A stretch of DNA of 64,000 nt from Burkholderia sp. BCC0506. Its GTDB lineage: Bacteria; Pseudomonadota; Gammaproteobacteria; Burkholderiales; Burkholderiaceae. Of this stretch, positions 48,327-57,846 are shown piece by piece; position 1 is the first letter of the stretch, and every line of letters starts with the position of its first letter. The translations under genes and the position numbers were made by a program. The DNA lies in assembly GCF_902833145.1 (NCBI RefSeq), contig NZ_CADFEN010000001.1, positions 373,994 to 437,993 on the forward strand. The letters run 5' to 3'. A model generated the notes under the pieces. That model saw only the letters and a list, made by a program, of their open reading frames with translations, was not told the origin of the DNA and searched no databases.

Positions 48327-48597
48327 CTCGGTGTCGGGTGAGCGCGTCGGGGCGCCGTGCCGTTGTCTCCGGAGCGCGCCCGGGACGGCGGCGCGCGGTT
48401 GTCGGGTTGTCTGGTGTACGGCGATTGTAGGACGGAACGCGCGCCCCACGTAGCGGCTGGCAAGAAACATCAAGCGCGCTGCGCAATTTCGCAATTGCCG
48501 GCGGGGATGCGTGCGGGCACGATCCAGCCAACGAATTCGGCCGCGTGCGTCGTCGAGATGCACGTTGCGCTGCAACAAGAACCTGCACGGAGACGCC

Positions 48598-49920
48598 ATG
48601 TCGTATTTCGAACACATTCCCGCGATTCGCTACGAAGGTCCGCAGTCGGACAACCCGCTCGCCTATCACCATTACGACCCCGAGAAGCGCGTGCTGGGCA
48701 AGACGCTCGCCGAGCACCTGCGGATCGCGGTCTGCTACTGGCACACGTTCGTGTGGCCGGGCCACGACATCTTCGGGCAGGGCGCGTTCCGGCGGCCGTG
48801 GCAGCAGCCGGGCGACGCGCTCGAGCGGGCACGGCAGAAGGCCGATGCGGCGTTCGAATTCTTCACGAAGCTCGGCACGCCGTTCTACACGTTCCACGAC
48901 ACCGACGTCGCGCCGGAAGGCGACAGCCTGCGCGAATACGCGGCCAATTTCGCGCGGATGGTCGATTATCTCGGCGAGCGTCAGCAGGCCAGCGGCGTGC
49001 GGCTCCTGTGGGGCACCGCGAACCTGTTCTCGCACCCGCGCTTCGCGGCCGGCGCCGCGACGAACCCGAACCCCGACGTGTTCGCATGGGCCGCGACCCA
49101 GGTGTGCCATGCACTCGACGCGACCCACCGGCTCGGCGGCGAAAACTACGTGCTGTGGGGCGGACGGGAAGGCTACGAGACGCTGCTCAATACCGACCTG
49201 AAGCGCGAGCGCGATCAGTTCGCGCGCTTCCTGTCGATGGTCGTCGAGCACAAGCACCGGATCGGCTTCAAGGGCGCGCTGCTGATCGAGCCGAAGCCGC
49301 AGGAGCCGACCAAGCACCAGTACGACTACGACGTCGCGACCGTGCACGGCTTTCTCGTGCAGTACGGGCTGCAGAACGAGATCCGCGTGAACATCGAGGC
49401 GAACCACGCGACGCTCGCCGGCCATTCGTTCCATCACGAGATCGCGAACGCCTTCGCGCTCGGCGTGTTCGGCAGCGTCGACGCGAACCGCGGCGATCCG
49501 CAGAACGGCTGGGACACCGACCAGTTCCCGAACAGCGTCGAGGAACTGACGCTCGCGTTCTACGAGATCCTGCGCCACGGCGGCTTCACGACCGGCGGGA
49601 TGAACTTCGACGCGAAGGTGCGGCGCCAGAGCATCGACCCGGAAGACCTGTTCTACGGCCATGTCGGCGCGATCGACGTGCTCGCGCTCGCGCTCGAACG
49701 CGCGGCCGTGCTGGTGGAGAACGACCGGCTCGACGCACTGCGCCGGCAGCGCTACGCGCGGTGGGACGACGCGTTCGGCCGCAAGATCCTGTCGGGCGGC
49801 TATACGCTGGAATCGCTCGCGGCCGACGCGCTCGCGCGGGGTGTCGACCCGCAGCACGCGAGCGGTGCGCAGGAACGGCTCGAGAACATCGTGAACCAGG
49901 CGATCTACGGGCTGCGCTGA
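48598..49920 (+). CDS. xylA: Xylose isomerase
   Basis: 440 residues, identical in length to E. coli XylA. Catalytic H100 and D103 ([13 protein letters not shown]), metal ligand E231 and K233 ([16 protein letters not shown]) and the metal site [13 protein letters not shown] are intact. It converts D-xylose to D-xylulose in the cytoplasm with divalent metal. GGAG lies 6 nt before the ATG. It is the first gene of xylABFGH. The 271-bp promoter region contains a GCAATT-TC-GCAATT direct repeat near 48483-48496 that might be a XylR half-site pair. Confidence 0.97.
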   Translation: MSYFEHIPAIRYEGPQSDNPLAYHHYDPEKRVLGKTLAEHLRIAVCYWHTFVWPGHDIFGQGAFRRPWQQPGDALERARQKADAAFEFFTKLGTPFYTFHDTDVAPEGDSLREYAANFARMVDYLGERQQASGVRLLWGTANLFSHPRFAAGAATNPNPDVFAWAATQVCHALDATHRLGGENYVLWGGREGYETLLNTDLKRERDQFARFLSMVVEHKHRIGFKGALLIEPKPQEPTKHQYDYDVATVHGFLVQYGLQNEIRVNIEANHATLAGHSFHHEIANAFALGVFGSVDANRGDPQNGWDTDQFPNSVEELTLAFYEILRHGGFTTGGMNFDAKVRRQSIDPEDLFYGHVGAIDVLALALERAAVLVENDRLDALRRQRYARWDDAFGRKILSGGYTLESLAADALARGVDPQHASGAQERLENIVNQAIYGLR

Positions 49921-49924
49921 CGCC

Positions 49925-51403
49925 ATGTACATCGGACTCGATCTCGGTACGTCGGGCGTGAAGGCGGTGCTGCTCGACCGCGAAGGCGCGGTGCGCGCGA
50001 GCGCGAGCCGCCCGCTGACGGTGAGCCGGCCGCAGCCGCGCTGGTCCGAGCAGGCGCCGCGCGACTGGTGGGATGCCGCATGCGGCGCGCTTGGCGCACT
50101 CGTCGCGGATGCGCGCGCGGCCGGCATCGATCCGCGCGACATCGACGCACTCGGGTTGACCGGGCAGATGCACGGCGCGACGCTGCTCGATGCGCATGGC
50201 GACGTGCTGCGCCCGGCGATCTTGTGGAACGACGGCCGGTCCGACGCGGAGTGCGCGGAACTCGAACGCGTCGCGCCCACCTTGCGCACGGTGGCCGGCA
50301 ACATCGCGATGCCGGGCTTCACCGCGCCCAAACTGTTGTGGGTGCGTAAGCACGAACCCGACGTGTTCGCGCGCATCGCGTACGTGCTGCTGCCGAAGGA
50401 TTATCTGCGCTACCGGCTGACCGGCGCGTTCGCGACCGATCCGTCGGATGCCGCCGGCACGCTGTGGCTCGACGTCGCGAAGCGCGATTACGACGACACG
50501 CTGCTTGCCGCGTGCGGGCTGTCGCGCACGCAGATGCCGACCGTCTTCGAAGGCAACCGCATCACCGGCACGCTGCTGCCGGCCGTCGCGCGCGCGCTCG
50601 GCCTGCGCGAGATTCCAGTGGTGGCCGGCGGCGGCGACAACGCGGCCGGCGCGGTGGGCGTCGGAATCGTGCGACCCGGCGACGCGCTGCTGTCGCTCGG
50701 CACGTCGGGTGTGTACTTCGCGGTATCGGACGGGTTTCGCGCGAATCCCGAATCGGCGGTGCACAGCTTCTGTCATGCGCTGCCGGATACGTGGCACCTG
50801 ATGTCCGTGATGCTGAACGCGGCCGGCTGCGTCGACTTCACCGCGCAACTGGCCGGTTACGACGGCGTCGCGGCGCTGCTCGACGATGCCGAGACCCACG
50901 CCCGCGCGAACCGCCCGTGGTTCCTGCCGTACCTGAGCGGCGAGCGCACGCCGCACAACGACGTGAACGCGAAGGGTGTCTTTTACGGGCTCACGCCCGA
51001 CACGCGGCGCGCGGATCTCGCGAATGCGACGCTGGAAGGCGTCGGCTTCGCGCTGCTCGACGGCATCGACGCGCTGCATGCGGCCGGGCTCGCCCCCGAC
51101 AGCATCACGGTGATCGGCGGCGGCTCGCGCAGCGCGTACTGGACGCAGATGCTCGCCGACCTGAGCGGCCGTGCGCTGACGCTGCGCGAGGGCGGCGAAG
51201 TGGGGCCGGCGCTCGGCGCCGCGCGCCTCGCGCATCTCGCGCTCGAACCCGATGCGCGGCTCGGCGACGTGTGCCCGCAGCCGCCCGTCGTCGCGGTGCG
51301 CGAGCCCGATCCGGCGCGGCACGCGTGGTATCGCGACATGCGGCGGCCGACGTTTCGCGCGCTGTACCGCGCGCTCGAACCGGTGTTTGCAACGGGCGCG
51401 TGA
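49925..51403 (+). CDS. xylB: Xylulokinase
   Basis: 492 residues, FGGY kinase family. Motifs: MYIGLDLGTSGVKAVLLD (phosphate loop), LGLTGQMHGATLLD, catalytic Asp region GGGDNAAGAVGVG and LGTSGVYFAVSD. It phosphorylates xylulose with ATP to xylulose 5-phosphate for the pentose phosphate pathway. It starts 4 bp after xylA, so translation is probably coupled. A 9-bp hairpin follows before xylF. Confidence 0.96.
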   Translation: MYIGLDLGTSGVKAVLLDREGAVRASASRPLTVSRPQPRWSEQAPRDWWDAACGALGALVADARAAGIDPRDIDALGLTGQMHGATLLDAHGDVLRPAILWNDGRSDAECAELERVAPTLRTVAGNIAMPGFTAPKLLWVRKHEPDVFARIAYVLLPKDYLRYRLTGAFATDPSDAAGTLWLDVAKRDYDDTLLAACGLSRTQMPTVFEGNRITGTLLPAVARALGLREIPVVAGGGDNAAGAVGVGIVRPGDALLSLGTSGVYFAVSDGFRANPESAVHSFCHALPDTWHLMSVMLNAAGCVDFTAQLAGYDGVAALLDDAETHARANRPWFLPYLSGERTPHNDVNAKGVFYGLTPDTRRADLANATLEGVGFALLDGIDALHAAGLAPDSITVIGGGSRSAYWTQMLADLSGRALTLREGGEVGPALGAARLAHLALEPDARLGDVCPQPPVVAVREPDPARHAWYRDMRRPTFRALYRALEPVFATGA

Positions 51404-51425
51404 CGCGCGTTGCCGTGACTCGATG

Positions 51426-51452
51426 CGGGCGGCCCATTCCCGCGGCCGCCCG
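51426..51452 (+). promoter_or_regulatory. Intercistronic hairpin between xylB and xylF
   Basis: Perfect 9-bp arms CGGGCGGCC and GGCCGCCCG with a 9-nt loop. There is no U-tract. It may protect upstream mRNA or partly uncouple the enzyme genes from the transporter genes. Confidence 0.45.
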
Positions 51453-51491
51453 GCGTTCGTGAGGTGGTTCCATAACAAGGAGTTTGGAGAC

Positions 51492-52520
51492 ATGAAAACC
51501 GTGACGCGTCGTACCGTATTGAGTTCGCTTGCCGGCGCCGCCGCGCTGGCGATGTTCGCGCTGGGCGCCCCGCTTGCGCATGCGAGCAAGGACAAGCCCG
51601 AGATCGGCTTCTGCATCGACGATCTGCGCGTCGAGCGCTGGTCGCGCGATCGCGACTATTTCGTTGCAGCCGCAACCAAGCTCGGCGCGAAGGTGTCGGT
51701 GCAGTCGGCCGATGCGAGCGAGGAGCGGCAGATTTCCCAGATCGAGAACCTGATTTCGCGCGGCGTCGACGTGATCGTGATCGTGCCGTTCAACTCGAAG
51801 ACGCTCGGCAACGTCGTCGCCGAAGCGCGCAAGGCCGGCATCAAGGTCGTGTCGTACGACCGCCTGATCCTCGACGCCGATGTCGATGCCTACATCTCCT
51901 TCGACAACGAGAAGGTCGGCGAACTGCAGGCGAAGGGCGTCTACGACGCGAAGCCGAAGGGCAACTACTTCCTGCTGGGCGGCGCGCCGACCGACAACAA
52001 CGCGAAGATGCTGCGCGAAGGGCAACTGAAGGTGCTCAAGCCGGCGATCGACCGCGGCGACATCAAGGTCGTCGGCCAGCAATGGGTGCCCGAATGGAGC
52101 GCGTCGACCGCGCTGCGGATCGTCGAGGATGCGCTGACCGCGAACAACAACAAGATCGATGCGATCGTCGCGTCGAACGACGGCACGGCCGGCGGCGCGA
52201 TCCAGGCGCTTGCCGCGCAGCATCTGGCCGGCAAGGTGCCGGTGTCGGGGCAGGATGCCGATCTGGCGGCCGTGAAGCGCGTGATCGCCGGCACGCAGAC
52301 GATGACCGTCTACAAGCCGCTGAAGCTGATCGCGAGCGAAGCCGCGAAGCTCGCGGTCGATCTCGCGAAGGGCACGAAGCCCGCGTTCAACGCGCAATAC
52401 GACAACGGCAAGAAGAAGGTCGACACGGTGCTGCTGCAGCCGACGCTGCTGACCAAGCGCAACGTCGACGTCGTCGTGAAGGACGGCTTCTATACCCAGG
52501 CCCAGCTGGCGAGCCAGTAA
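51492..52520 (+). CDS. xylF: D-xylose periplasmic binding protein
   Basis: 342 residues. Signal peptide with a twin Arg (MKTVTRRTVLSSLAGAAALA, cleavage near AHA-SK), possibly Tat. Sugar-binding family 4 features: IGFCIDDLRVERWSRDRDYF, VDVIVIVPFNSKTLGNVV, VVSYDRLILDADVDAYISFD and ASNDGTAGGAIQAL. It binds xylose in the periplasm for XylGH. AAGGAG lies 9 nt upstream of ATG 51492. A strong hairpin follows the stop, as in the galactan operon. Confidence 0.95.
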   Translation: MKTVTRRTVLSSLAGAAALAMFALGAPLAHASKDKPEIGFCIDDLRVERWSRDRDYFVAAATKLGAKVSVQSADASEERQISQIENLISRGVDVIVIVPFNSKTLGNVVAEARKAGIKVVSYDRLILDADVDAYISFDNEKVGELQAKGVYDAKPKGNYFLLGGAPTDNNAKMLREGQLKVLKPAIDRGDIKVVGQQWVPEWSASTALRIVEDALTANNNKIDAIVASNDGTAGGAIQALAAQHLAGKVPVSGQDADLAAVKRVIAGTQTMTVYKPLKLIASEAAKLAVDLAKGTKPAFNAQYDNGKKKVDTVLLQPTLLTKRNVDVVVKDGFYTQAQLASQ

Positions 52521-52529
52521 CGGCACGAC

Positions 52530-52558
52530 GCGCGGGCCGCGCACCGGCGCGCCCGCGC
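52530..52558 (+). promoter_or_regulatory. Intercistronic hairpin after xylF
   Basis: GCGCGGGC and GCCCGCGC arms with an inner GCGC-ACCG-GCGC helix and one bulged base form a 12-bp near-perfect stem, 9 bp after the xylF stop and 22 bp before xylG. Without a U-tract it is probably an mRNA-stabilising element. Confidence 0.55.
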
Positions 52559-52580
52559 GCATCCTGCGAGGCATGAACGA

Positions 52581-54140
52581 ATGACGGAACCCTTGTTGAC
52601 GATGCGCGGCATCGTCAAGGCATTCGACGGCGTGAAGGCGCTCGACGGCATCGACCTGACCGTGCGGCCCGGCGAATGCGTCGGGCTGTGCGGCGAGAAC
52701 GGCGCGGGCAAGTCGACGCTGATGAAGGTGCTGTCGGGCGTGTACCCGCACGGCACGTGGGACGGCGAAATCCGCTGGGAAGGCGCGCCGCTCACGGCCT
52801 CCGGCGTGCGCGACACCGAGCGCGCGGGCATCGCGATCATCCATCAGGAACTGATGCTCGTGCCCGAACTGTCGGTGGCCGAGAACATCTTCCTCGGCAA
52901 CGAGATCACGCTGCCGGGCGGACGCATGCACTTCGCGGCGATGGTCCGGCGCGCGGAGGAATTGCTGCGCGAATTGCGGATCGACACGATCAACGTCGCG
53001 CAGCCGGTGATGAACTACGGCGGCGGCCACCAGCAGCTGATCGAGATCGCGAAGGCGCTGAACAAGCATGCGAAGCTGCTGATCCTCGATGAGCCGTCGT
53101 CGTCGCTGAGCGCGTCGGAGACGCGCATCCTGCTCGACATCGTGCGCGACCTGAAGCGTCGTGGCGTCGCGTGCGTGTACATCTCGCACAAGCTCGACGA
53201 GGTGGCGGCCGTGTGCGACACGGTCACCGTGATCCGCGACGGCCGCCATGTCGCGACCGAGCCGATGGCCGCGCTGACCACCGACCGGATCATCGCGATG
53301 ATGGTCGGCCGCGAGATCCGCGACCTGTATCCGCGCGAGCCGCACGAGATCGGCGACGTCGTGCTCGACGTGCGCCACGTGACCTGCCGCGATGTGACGA
53401 ATGCACGCCGCAAGCGTGTCGACGACGTGTCGTTCAGCGTGCGGCACGGCGAGATTCTCGGCGTCGCCGGGCTCGTCGGCGCGGGGCGCACCGAATTGAT
53501 GCAGGCGATCTTCGGCGCGTATCCGGGCGCCTGCACGGCGAGCGTGACGATGAACGGCAGGCCGCTGTCGATCCGCTCGCCGGCCGACGCGATCCGCGCC
53601 GGCATCGCGATGGTGCCGGAGGACCGCAAGCGCCATGGCATCGTGCCGCAGCTCGGCGTGGGCCACAACATCACGCTGGCGGTGCTGCGGCGTTTCGCGG
53701 CGCGCGGGCGGATCGACGCGGCCGCCGAGCTCGACGCGATCCGCACCGAGATGCAGCGGCTGTCGGTGCGCGCCGCGCATCCGTTCCTGTCGATCGCGAG
53801 CCTGTCGGGCGGCAACCAGCAGAAGGCGGTGCTCGCGAAGATGCTGCTGACCGAGCCGCAGGTGCTGATCCTCGACGAGCCGACGCGTGGCGTCGACGTG
53901 GGTGCGAAGGCCGAGATCTACCGGCTGATCTTCGCGCTGGCCAAGCGCGGCGTCGCGCTGATCGTCGTGTCGTCGGAACTGCCGGAGGTGCTCGGCCTGG
54001 CCGATCGCGTGCTGGTGATCGGCGAGGGCGAGCTGCGCGGCGATTTCGTCAACCAGGGTCTCACGCAGGAACAGATTCTCGGCGCCGCGCTGCAGCCCGC
54101 GCGGCTGGCCGCCGAACCCACCGCAACGAGTGCGATATGA
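52581..54140 (+). CDS. xylG: Xylose ABC importer ATPase (duplicated domains)
   Basis: 519 residues with two nucleotide-binding domains, as in XylG/RbsA. Domain 1 has Walker [10 protein letters not shown] (38-46) and [11 protein letters not shown]; its signature is the degenerate [10 protein letters not shown]. Domain 2 has a degenerate Walker A (GLVGAGRTE), signature [13 protein letters not shown] and [14 protein letters not shown]. This asymmetry is normal for the family. GAGG lies 9 nt upstream of the ATG. It overlaps xylH by 4 bp. Confidence 0.96.
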   Translation: MTEPLLTMRGIVKAFDGVKALDGIDLTVRPGECVGLCGENGAGKSTLMKVLSGVYPHGTWDGEIRWEGAPLTASGVRDTERAGIAIIHQELMLVPELSVAENIFLGNEITLPGGRMHFAAMVRRAEELLRELRIDTINVAQPVMNYGGGHQQLIEIAKALNKHAKLLILDEPSSSLSASETRILLDIVRDLKRRGVACVYISHKLDEVAAVCDTVTVIRDGRHVATEPMAALTTDRIIAMMVGREIRDLYPREPHEIGDVVLDVRHVTCRDVTNARRKRVDDVSFSVRHGEILGVAGLVGAGRTELMQAIFGAYPGACTASVTMNGRPLSIRSPADAIRAGIAMVPEDRKRHGIVPQLGVGHNITLAVLRRFAARGRIDAAAELDAIRTEMQRLSVRAAHPFLSIASLSGGNQQKAVLAKMLLTEPQVLILDEPTRGVDVGAKAEIYRLIFALAKRGVALIVVSSELPEVLGLADRVLVIGEGELRGDFVNQGLTQEQILGAALQPARLAAEPTATSAI

Positions 54141-55348
54141 ATTCCGAACTTTCTTCCTCGACCCCGGCGACGCCGGATGCCGATGCGCGTCGCCCGGACG
54201 GCCGCGCGTCGCGGTTGCCATTGCGTCATGTCTTCACGCGCTACAAGGTGCTGGCGCTGCTGTTCGCGGTCGTCGCGATCTGGGCGTTCTTCTCGGTGCT
54301 GACGGACGGCGCGTTCGTCACGCCGCGCAACGTGTCGAACCTGCTGCGGCAGATGTCGATCACCGGCATGCTCGCGTGCGGCATGGTGTTCGTGATCATC
54401 GCGGGCGAGATCGACCTGTCGGTCGGCTCGCTGCTCGGCCTGCTCGGCGGCGTCGCCGCGATTCTCGACGTCAACCGCCACTGGCCGGTCGCGGCGACGG
54501 TCCCGGCCGTGCTCGCGCTCGGCGTGCTGATCGGCCTCTTCAACGGCTGGTGGTCGACCTATCGGCGCGTGCCGTCGTTCATCGTCGGGCTCGGCGGGAT
54601 GCTCGCGTTTCGCGGCATCCTGCTCGGCGTGACGGGCGGCTCGACGATCGCGCCCGTGTCGGACGGCTTCGTGTTCATCGGGCAGGGCTATCTGCCGCGC
54701 GTGGCCGGCGACGGCCTCGCGGTCCTGTTGTTCGTGGTCGCGACGCTGCTGGTGGTGCGGCAGCGCGGCACGCGGCGGCGCTACCGGCTCGCGGTCGCCC
54801 CGCTGTGGCAGGACGTCGCGAAGATCGTCGGCGCCGGCGCGGTGCTGTTCGCGTTCGTCGCGACGCTCGACCGCTACGGCGGCATTCCGGTGCCCGTGCT
54901 GCTGCTGCTCGTGTTGCTCGGCGTGTTCTCGTGGATCGCGACGCAGACGGTATTCGGCCGGCGCATCTATGCGGTGGGGTCGAACCTGGAGGCGACGCGG
55001 CTGTCGGGCGTGGACACCGACCGCGTGAAGCTCGCGATCTTCGCGCTGATGGGGCTGATGTGCGCGTTTGCCGGCCTCGTCAACACGGCGCGCCTGGCGG
55101 CCGGGTCGCCGTCCGCCGGCACGATGGGCGAGCTCGATGCGATCGCCGCGTGCTTCATCGGCGGCACGTCGATGCGCGGCGGGTCGGGCACGGTCTACGG
55201 CGCGCTGATCGGCGCGCTCGTGATGGCGAGCCTCGACAACGGGATGTCGATGCTCGACGTCGACGCGTACTGGCAGATGATCGTCAAGGGCGCGGTGCTG
55301 GTGCTCGCGGTGTGGATCGACGTGGTGTCGCGGTCGAACCGGCGGTGA
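54137..55348 (+). CDS. xylH: Xylose ABC permease
   Basis: 403 residues, about ten membrane helices, branched-chain/ribose permease family. Family motifs: [59 protein letters not shown] and [23 protein letters not shown] 54137 lies in an ATGA overlap with xylG. The ~30-residue N-terminal extension is Ser/Asp/Arg-rich and cytoplasmic. It completes the XylFGH importer. Confidence 0.95.
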   Translation: MNSELSSSTPATPDADARRPDGRASRLPLRHVFTRYKVLALLFAVVAIWAFFSVLTDGAFVTPRNVSNLLRQMSITGMLACGMVFVIIAGEIDLSVGSLLGLLGGVAAILDVNRHWPVAATVPAVLALGVLIGLFNGWWSTYRRVPSFIVGLGGMLAFRGILLGVTGGSTIAPVSDGFVFIGQGYLPRVAGDGLAVLLFVVATLLVVRQRGTRRRYRLAVAPLWQDVAKIVGAGAVLFAFVATLDRYGGIPVPVLLLLVLLGVFSWIATQTVFGRRIYAVGSNLEATRLSGVDTDRVKLAIFALMGLMCAFAGLVNTARLAAGSPSAGTMGELDAIAACFIGGTSMRGGSGTVYGALIGALVMASLDNGMSMLDVDAYWQMIVKGAVLVLAVWIDVVSRSNRR

Positions 55349-55385
55349 CGCGCCGCTCGGGCGCGAGCCGAAACAGGGGAAGACC

Positions 55386-55703
55386 ATGGAACGAAACACG
55401 ATGCGCGTGCCCGACGCTTCCGTGCTGGCGGCCGAGCCGTTCGCGATGCCGGATGCCGGGCCCGTGCTCGGCCTGGGTGATCCGCGCGACCGGCAGGTGA
55501 TCGCGGATGCGCTGCGCGCGCTGCTGCGAGAGCGTTCCGACGCGCTCGCGTTCGCGATGCGCATTGCCGACCAGTGCGGCCGGCCCCGGCCCGATGCGGC
55601 CGATTTCGCGCTGACCGACATCATTCGGCTGGCGCGCATCGTCGAGCGGATCGAACGGGACGGCGCGGCGAAGCATGCTGCCGTCCCCGAGGGTGCGCGC
55701 TGA
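55386..55703 (+). CDS. Small protein at the end of the xylose operon
   Basis: 105 residues, function not recognised. AGGGGAAG lies just before the ATG, and the gap from xylH is only 37 bp on the same strand, so co-transcription is likely. No signal peptide or membrane helix is seen. Residues 50-95 (DRQVIADALRALLRERSDALAF...) look helical and acidic/basic-amphipathic. It is convergent with the alginate-lyase-like gene. It could be a small regulator or simply an uncharacterised cytoplasmic protein. Confidence 0.6.
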   Translation: MERNTMRVPDASVLAAEPFAMPDAGPVLGLGDPRDRQVIADALRALLRERSDALAFAMRIADQCGRPRPDAADFALTDIIRLARIVERIERDGAAKHAAVPEGAR

Positions 55704-55724
55704 AAGGCGGGGCGGCGCCGCGCG

Positions 55725-56681
55725 TCAGGGCAGCGCCGCGCCCCACGCCGCTGTCACGTCGCCGCCGAGCCGCCATTCGCTGAACGGGCGGCGCGGCGCG
55801 ACGATCGCCGGCAGGCGGCGATCGTGAAAGCGCGCGTAATACGGCTCGATCCAGCTCAGTTCGTCGCGAAACGTCCACGGAAACAGGTCCTGCTCGATCG
55901 GCGTGATCTTCCTGAAACTCGCGGGATCCTCCACTGCGTCGATCACGAGGTTCGCGAGACGGCCGATCGCACCGTCGTTTTCGCGGTAGAGATCGATGGT
56001 GCGCCGCTGAACGAGTTCGGCCGCGAACACGAGCGGCAGCAAGGCAAAGGTGTGATAGTGGAGTGCGCGGTTGCCGCGCTTGACCTCGCGTGCGAGCGAA
56101 CCGTCCGGCCCGATGTCGCGAATGCCTTCGCGTACCCGCAGCAGACCGGAATCGATCAGGCTCGCATTGTCGGTGACGGTGCCGATCGCGATCAGGTCGA
56201 GGCCGGCCCAGTACACGAGATTGTTGTGCAGATGGTTGATCGCTTCCGCATTGCGGGTCGCGATCGCAATGCGTTCGAGCCACGGGTCGATCGCGTTGAA
56301 TGACGCGCGATTCGCTTCGCGCAACCCGCGCGGCATGCGCAGGATCACCATCGCGAAATCGGTGCCGGCCCACGAGCGCTCGTAGTAGCCCTGATAACCG
56401 GAGATCGGGCCCATCAGCGCATCCGATTGCGCCCAGCTGTCGAGCAGCGTCAATGCGCACGACCAGTCGCCGCGATCCGCCGCCGTGTTCAGCTTCGCGA
56501 CGAAGTCGCGCATCGGCTTCACGTCGCGCGCATAACCGGTGGGGTCGTCGTAGTAGCCGGGCGGATCGATCGTCCGCACGGGGGCAGGCACCTCGCACGC
56601 GCGGCTGGCGGAGGCCGTGCCGACGAGTGTGCCGACCGCAAGCAAGACGGCGAACAAGGCTCGAACGGAAAGGGTGCGCAT
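55725..56681 (-). CDS. Alginate-lyase (AlgL/PL5)-like exported protein with altered active site
   Basis: 318 residues with a signal peptide (cleavage near ASA-SR). It follows AlgL in order: WSCALTLLDSWAQSDALM, a block corresponding to the AlgL NNHSYW region, RALHYHTFALLPLVFAAEL, DPASF...EQD and FSEWRLGGDV near the end. In AlgL the NNHSYW segment supplies catalytic Asn and His; here it reads NNLVYW (153-158), with Leu155 at the His position, although His152 lies nearby. R205 and Y209 are kept, and the later Tyr of YHNYAL is Phe212. It is shorter than AlgL (~370). It may be inactive, bind polysaccharide, or cleave a different polymer. It is not in an alginate biosynthesis cluster. Confidence 0.75.
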   Translation of the reverse strand: MRTLSVRALFAVLLAVGTLVGTASASRACEVPAPVRTIDPPGYYDDPTGYARDVKPMRDFVAKLNTAADRGDWSCALTLLDSWAQSDALMGPISGYQGYYERSWAGTDFAMVILRMPRGLREANRASFNAIDPWLERIAIATRNAEAINHLHNNLVYWAGLDLIAIGTVTDNASLIDSGLLRVREGIRDIGPDGSLAREVKRGNRALHYHTFALLPLVFAAELVQRRTIDLYRENDGAIGRLANLVIDAVEDPASFRKITPIEQDLFPWTFRDELSWIEPYYARFHDRRLPAIVAPRRPFSEWRLGGDVTAAWGAALP

Positions 56682-56874
56682 GGGGGCTCGACGAGGACGT
56701 TTCGGGCTGGCCGCTGGAACGGGGGCAGTCTAGCGCCCGAGGCTTTCGTCCGGCTTTCCCGGGCGAGCCGTTGCTGCTCCGATCCGGCGGGAGGGCGCTG
56801 CGTTGCGCGTGCCGGCTTCATATGACAGGCAATACGTTGTTCTGTCGTCCTCGACCGCTTTCTCGATCCGGTGA

Positions 56875-57320
56875 AGCGTCCACCGGGACCTGGCCCGAAA
56901 AGCGTTGCGAGTGCACGGCGTGAACGCTCACGGCACAGCCGTTCTGAAAAGGCGACTGAGATGCGATCCGGTAAGCGAATTTTTTGCCAATCGGCTGTCT
57001 TGTCTTATTGGAAGCGTGTGGTGTCGCGCACAATTTGGCGCGAACAGCTACAAGAATTTTGGCACGGTTCGGTTAATAGTCCCGCAATTTGTTGAGTCTT
57101 GCGTGAAATATGACAAGAATAATGCAGCCGACGCTCGGGAAATTTGCGAAGTGGTCGCAATACCTGACATGCGTTTCGGTGCGATCAGTAACATCGAGCA
57201 ACTGGCGGTGTTGGCGCTGCATCGGGCCGACAAGGGGTGATTCAATCACGTACTGTGCAAGCCAATCGGCTCCGCTGGTTGCTTGTCGAGTTCGGATCTA
57301 TTGTCCACGCTTGCAACGCA
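56875..57320 (+). pseudogene. IS110-family transposase remnant
   Basis: Translation shows the N-terminal half of an IS110 DEDD transposase: DLARKALRVHGVNAHGTAVL, VRLIVPQFVESCVKYDKNNA, ADAREICEVVAIPDMRFGAI and EQLAVLALHR. The frame then stops (TGA 57238) and similarity continues in the -1 frame (SRTVQANRLRWLLVEFGSIV) to about 57320, where it ends. The start codon and whole C-terminal half are missing. This is therefore a decayed insertion-sequence fragment, marking past transfer or rearrangement at this junction. No terminal repeats were found. Confidence 0.8.
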
Positions 57321-57605
57321 AGAACGTTGGAGGCGCATCAAACCATCGATTGCTCTGGCGATCAGACGGTGATGACGAGACAGGCGGGACCGTGGTCAAC
57401 GCAATCTGTGTAGGCCAACGTGCCGTTGAACACGCGACTTTGCTGAGATATTGACCAGCATATCCGGCAGGAACAGCCGCTTGTGCGGGAATCAAAGTCC
57501 GGATGCATGGCGGCAATCCTGACCTTCAAACCGCGGCGAATGAAAGCATGGCAAACCGGGGCGTCCAAGCTTGACCCCAATCCCTTGGACGTCCCATTCA
57601 GTCTA
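57321..57605. other. Decayed sequence between the IS relic and the orphan gene
   Basis: I see no confident gene. A minus-strand frame (57362-57580) encodes a Cys-rich 72-residue peptide without a ribosome site or recognisable domain, probably the remains of another gene. Base composition is lower in GC than in flanking genes. Confidence 0.4.
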
Positions 57606-57645
57606 GAAAAACACTTTACGGAAGCGTTATAGTTCTTCCTTCCGT
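57606..57645 (-). terminator. Terminator overlapping the stop of the small orphan gene
   Basis: On the minus strand, ACGGAAG/CTTCCGT (57618-57624 and 57639-57645) form a 7-bp stem whose 3' arm runs into the TAA stop, followed by AGTGTTTTTC. A hairpin followed by a T-run is the form of an intrinsic terminator. Confidence 0.55.
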
Positions 57646-57846
57646 GACAACGGCAGACCCCGATGCCCCTGAACTATTCTGCCAAACAATAAAAAGGCAC
57701 TTGTCGTGACCAGGCGATGGGTCGCCCCAATATTTGTTGTCTGCGGGAAACTCTCTCTTACCGTCCGCATACATTTTCGTTACCTGGCTTGTCACGTCGT
57801 ATGTGTCAGTATTTACGCCATAACCTGCAAAAGATATCTTAATCAT
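57616..57846 (-). CDS. Small AT-rich orphan gene, possible DUF3395-like beta domain
   Basis: 76 residues. Start ATG 57846 has GGAG 7 nt upstream. The pattern ISFAGYGVNTDTYDVTSQVT, then PADNKYWGDPSPGHDKCLFI and a final VVTEGRTITLP resembles the small beta domain typified by DUF3395 (the C terminus of DNAJC11-type proteins); this match is by eye only. No signal peptide or helix is visible, so it is presumably cytoplasmic. GC is far below that of neighbours, and the gene has its own promoter and terminator next to an IS relic, suggesting acquisition. Function is unknown. Confidence 0.65.
   Translation of the reverse strand: MIKISFAGYGVNTDTYDVTSQVTKMYADGKREFPADNKYWGDPSPGHDKCLFIVWQNSSGASGSAVVTEGRTITLP

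Noticed and set aside
45904-50376. 1490-codon minus-strand ORF across galM, xylR and xylA
   Set aside because: It crosses several well-supported genes in a different frame; high-GC shadow.
57362-57580. Cys-rich minus-strand peptide considered as a PAAR-like fragment
   Set aside because: No convincing PAAR motif spacing and no start signals.
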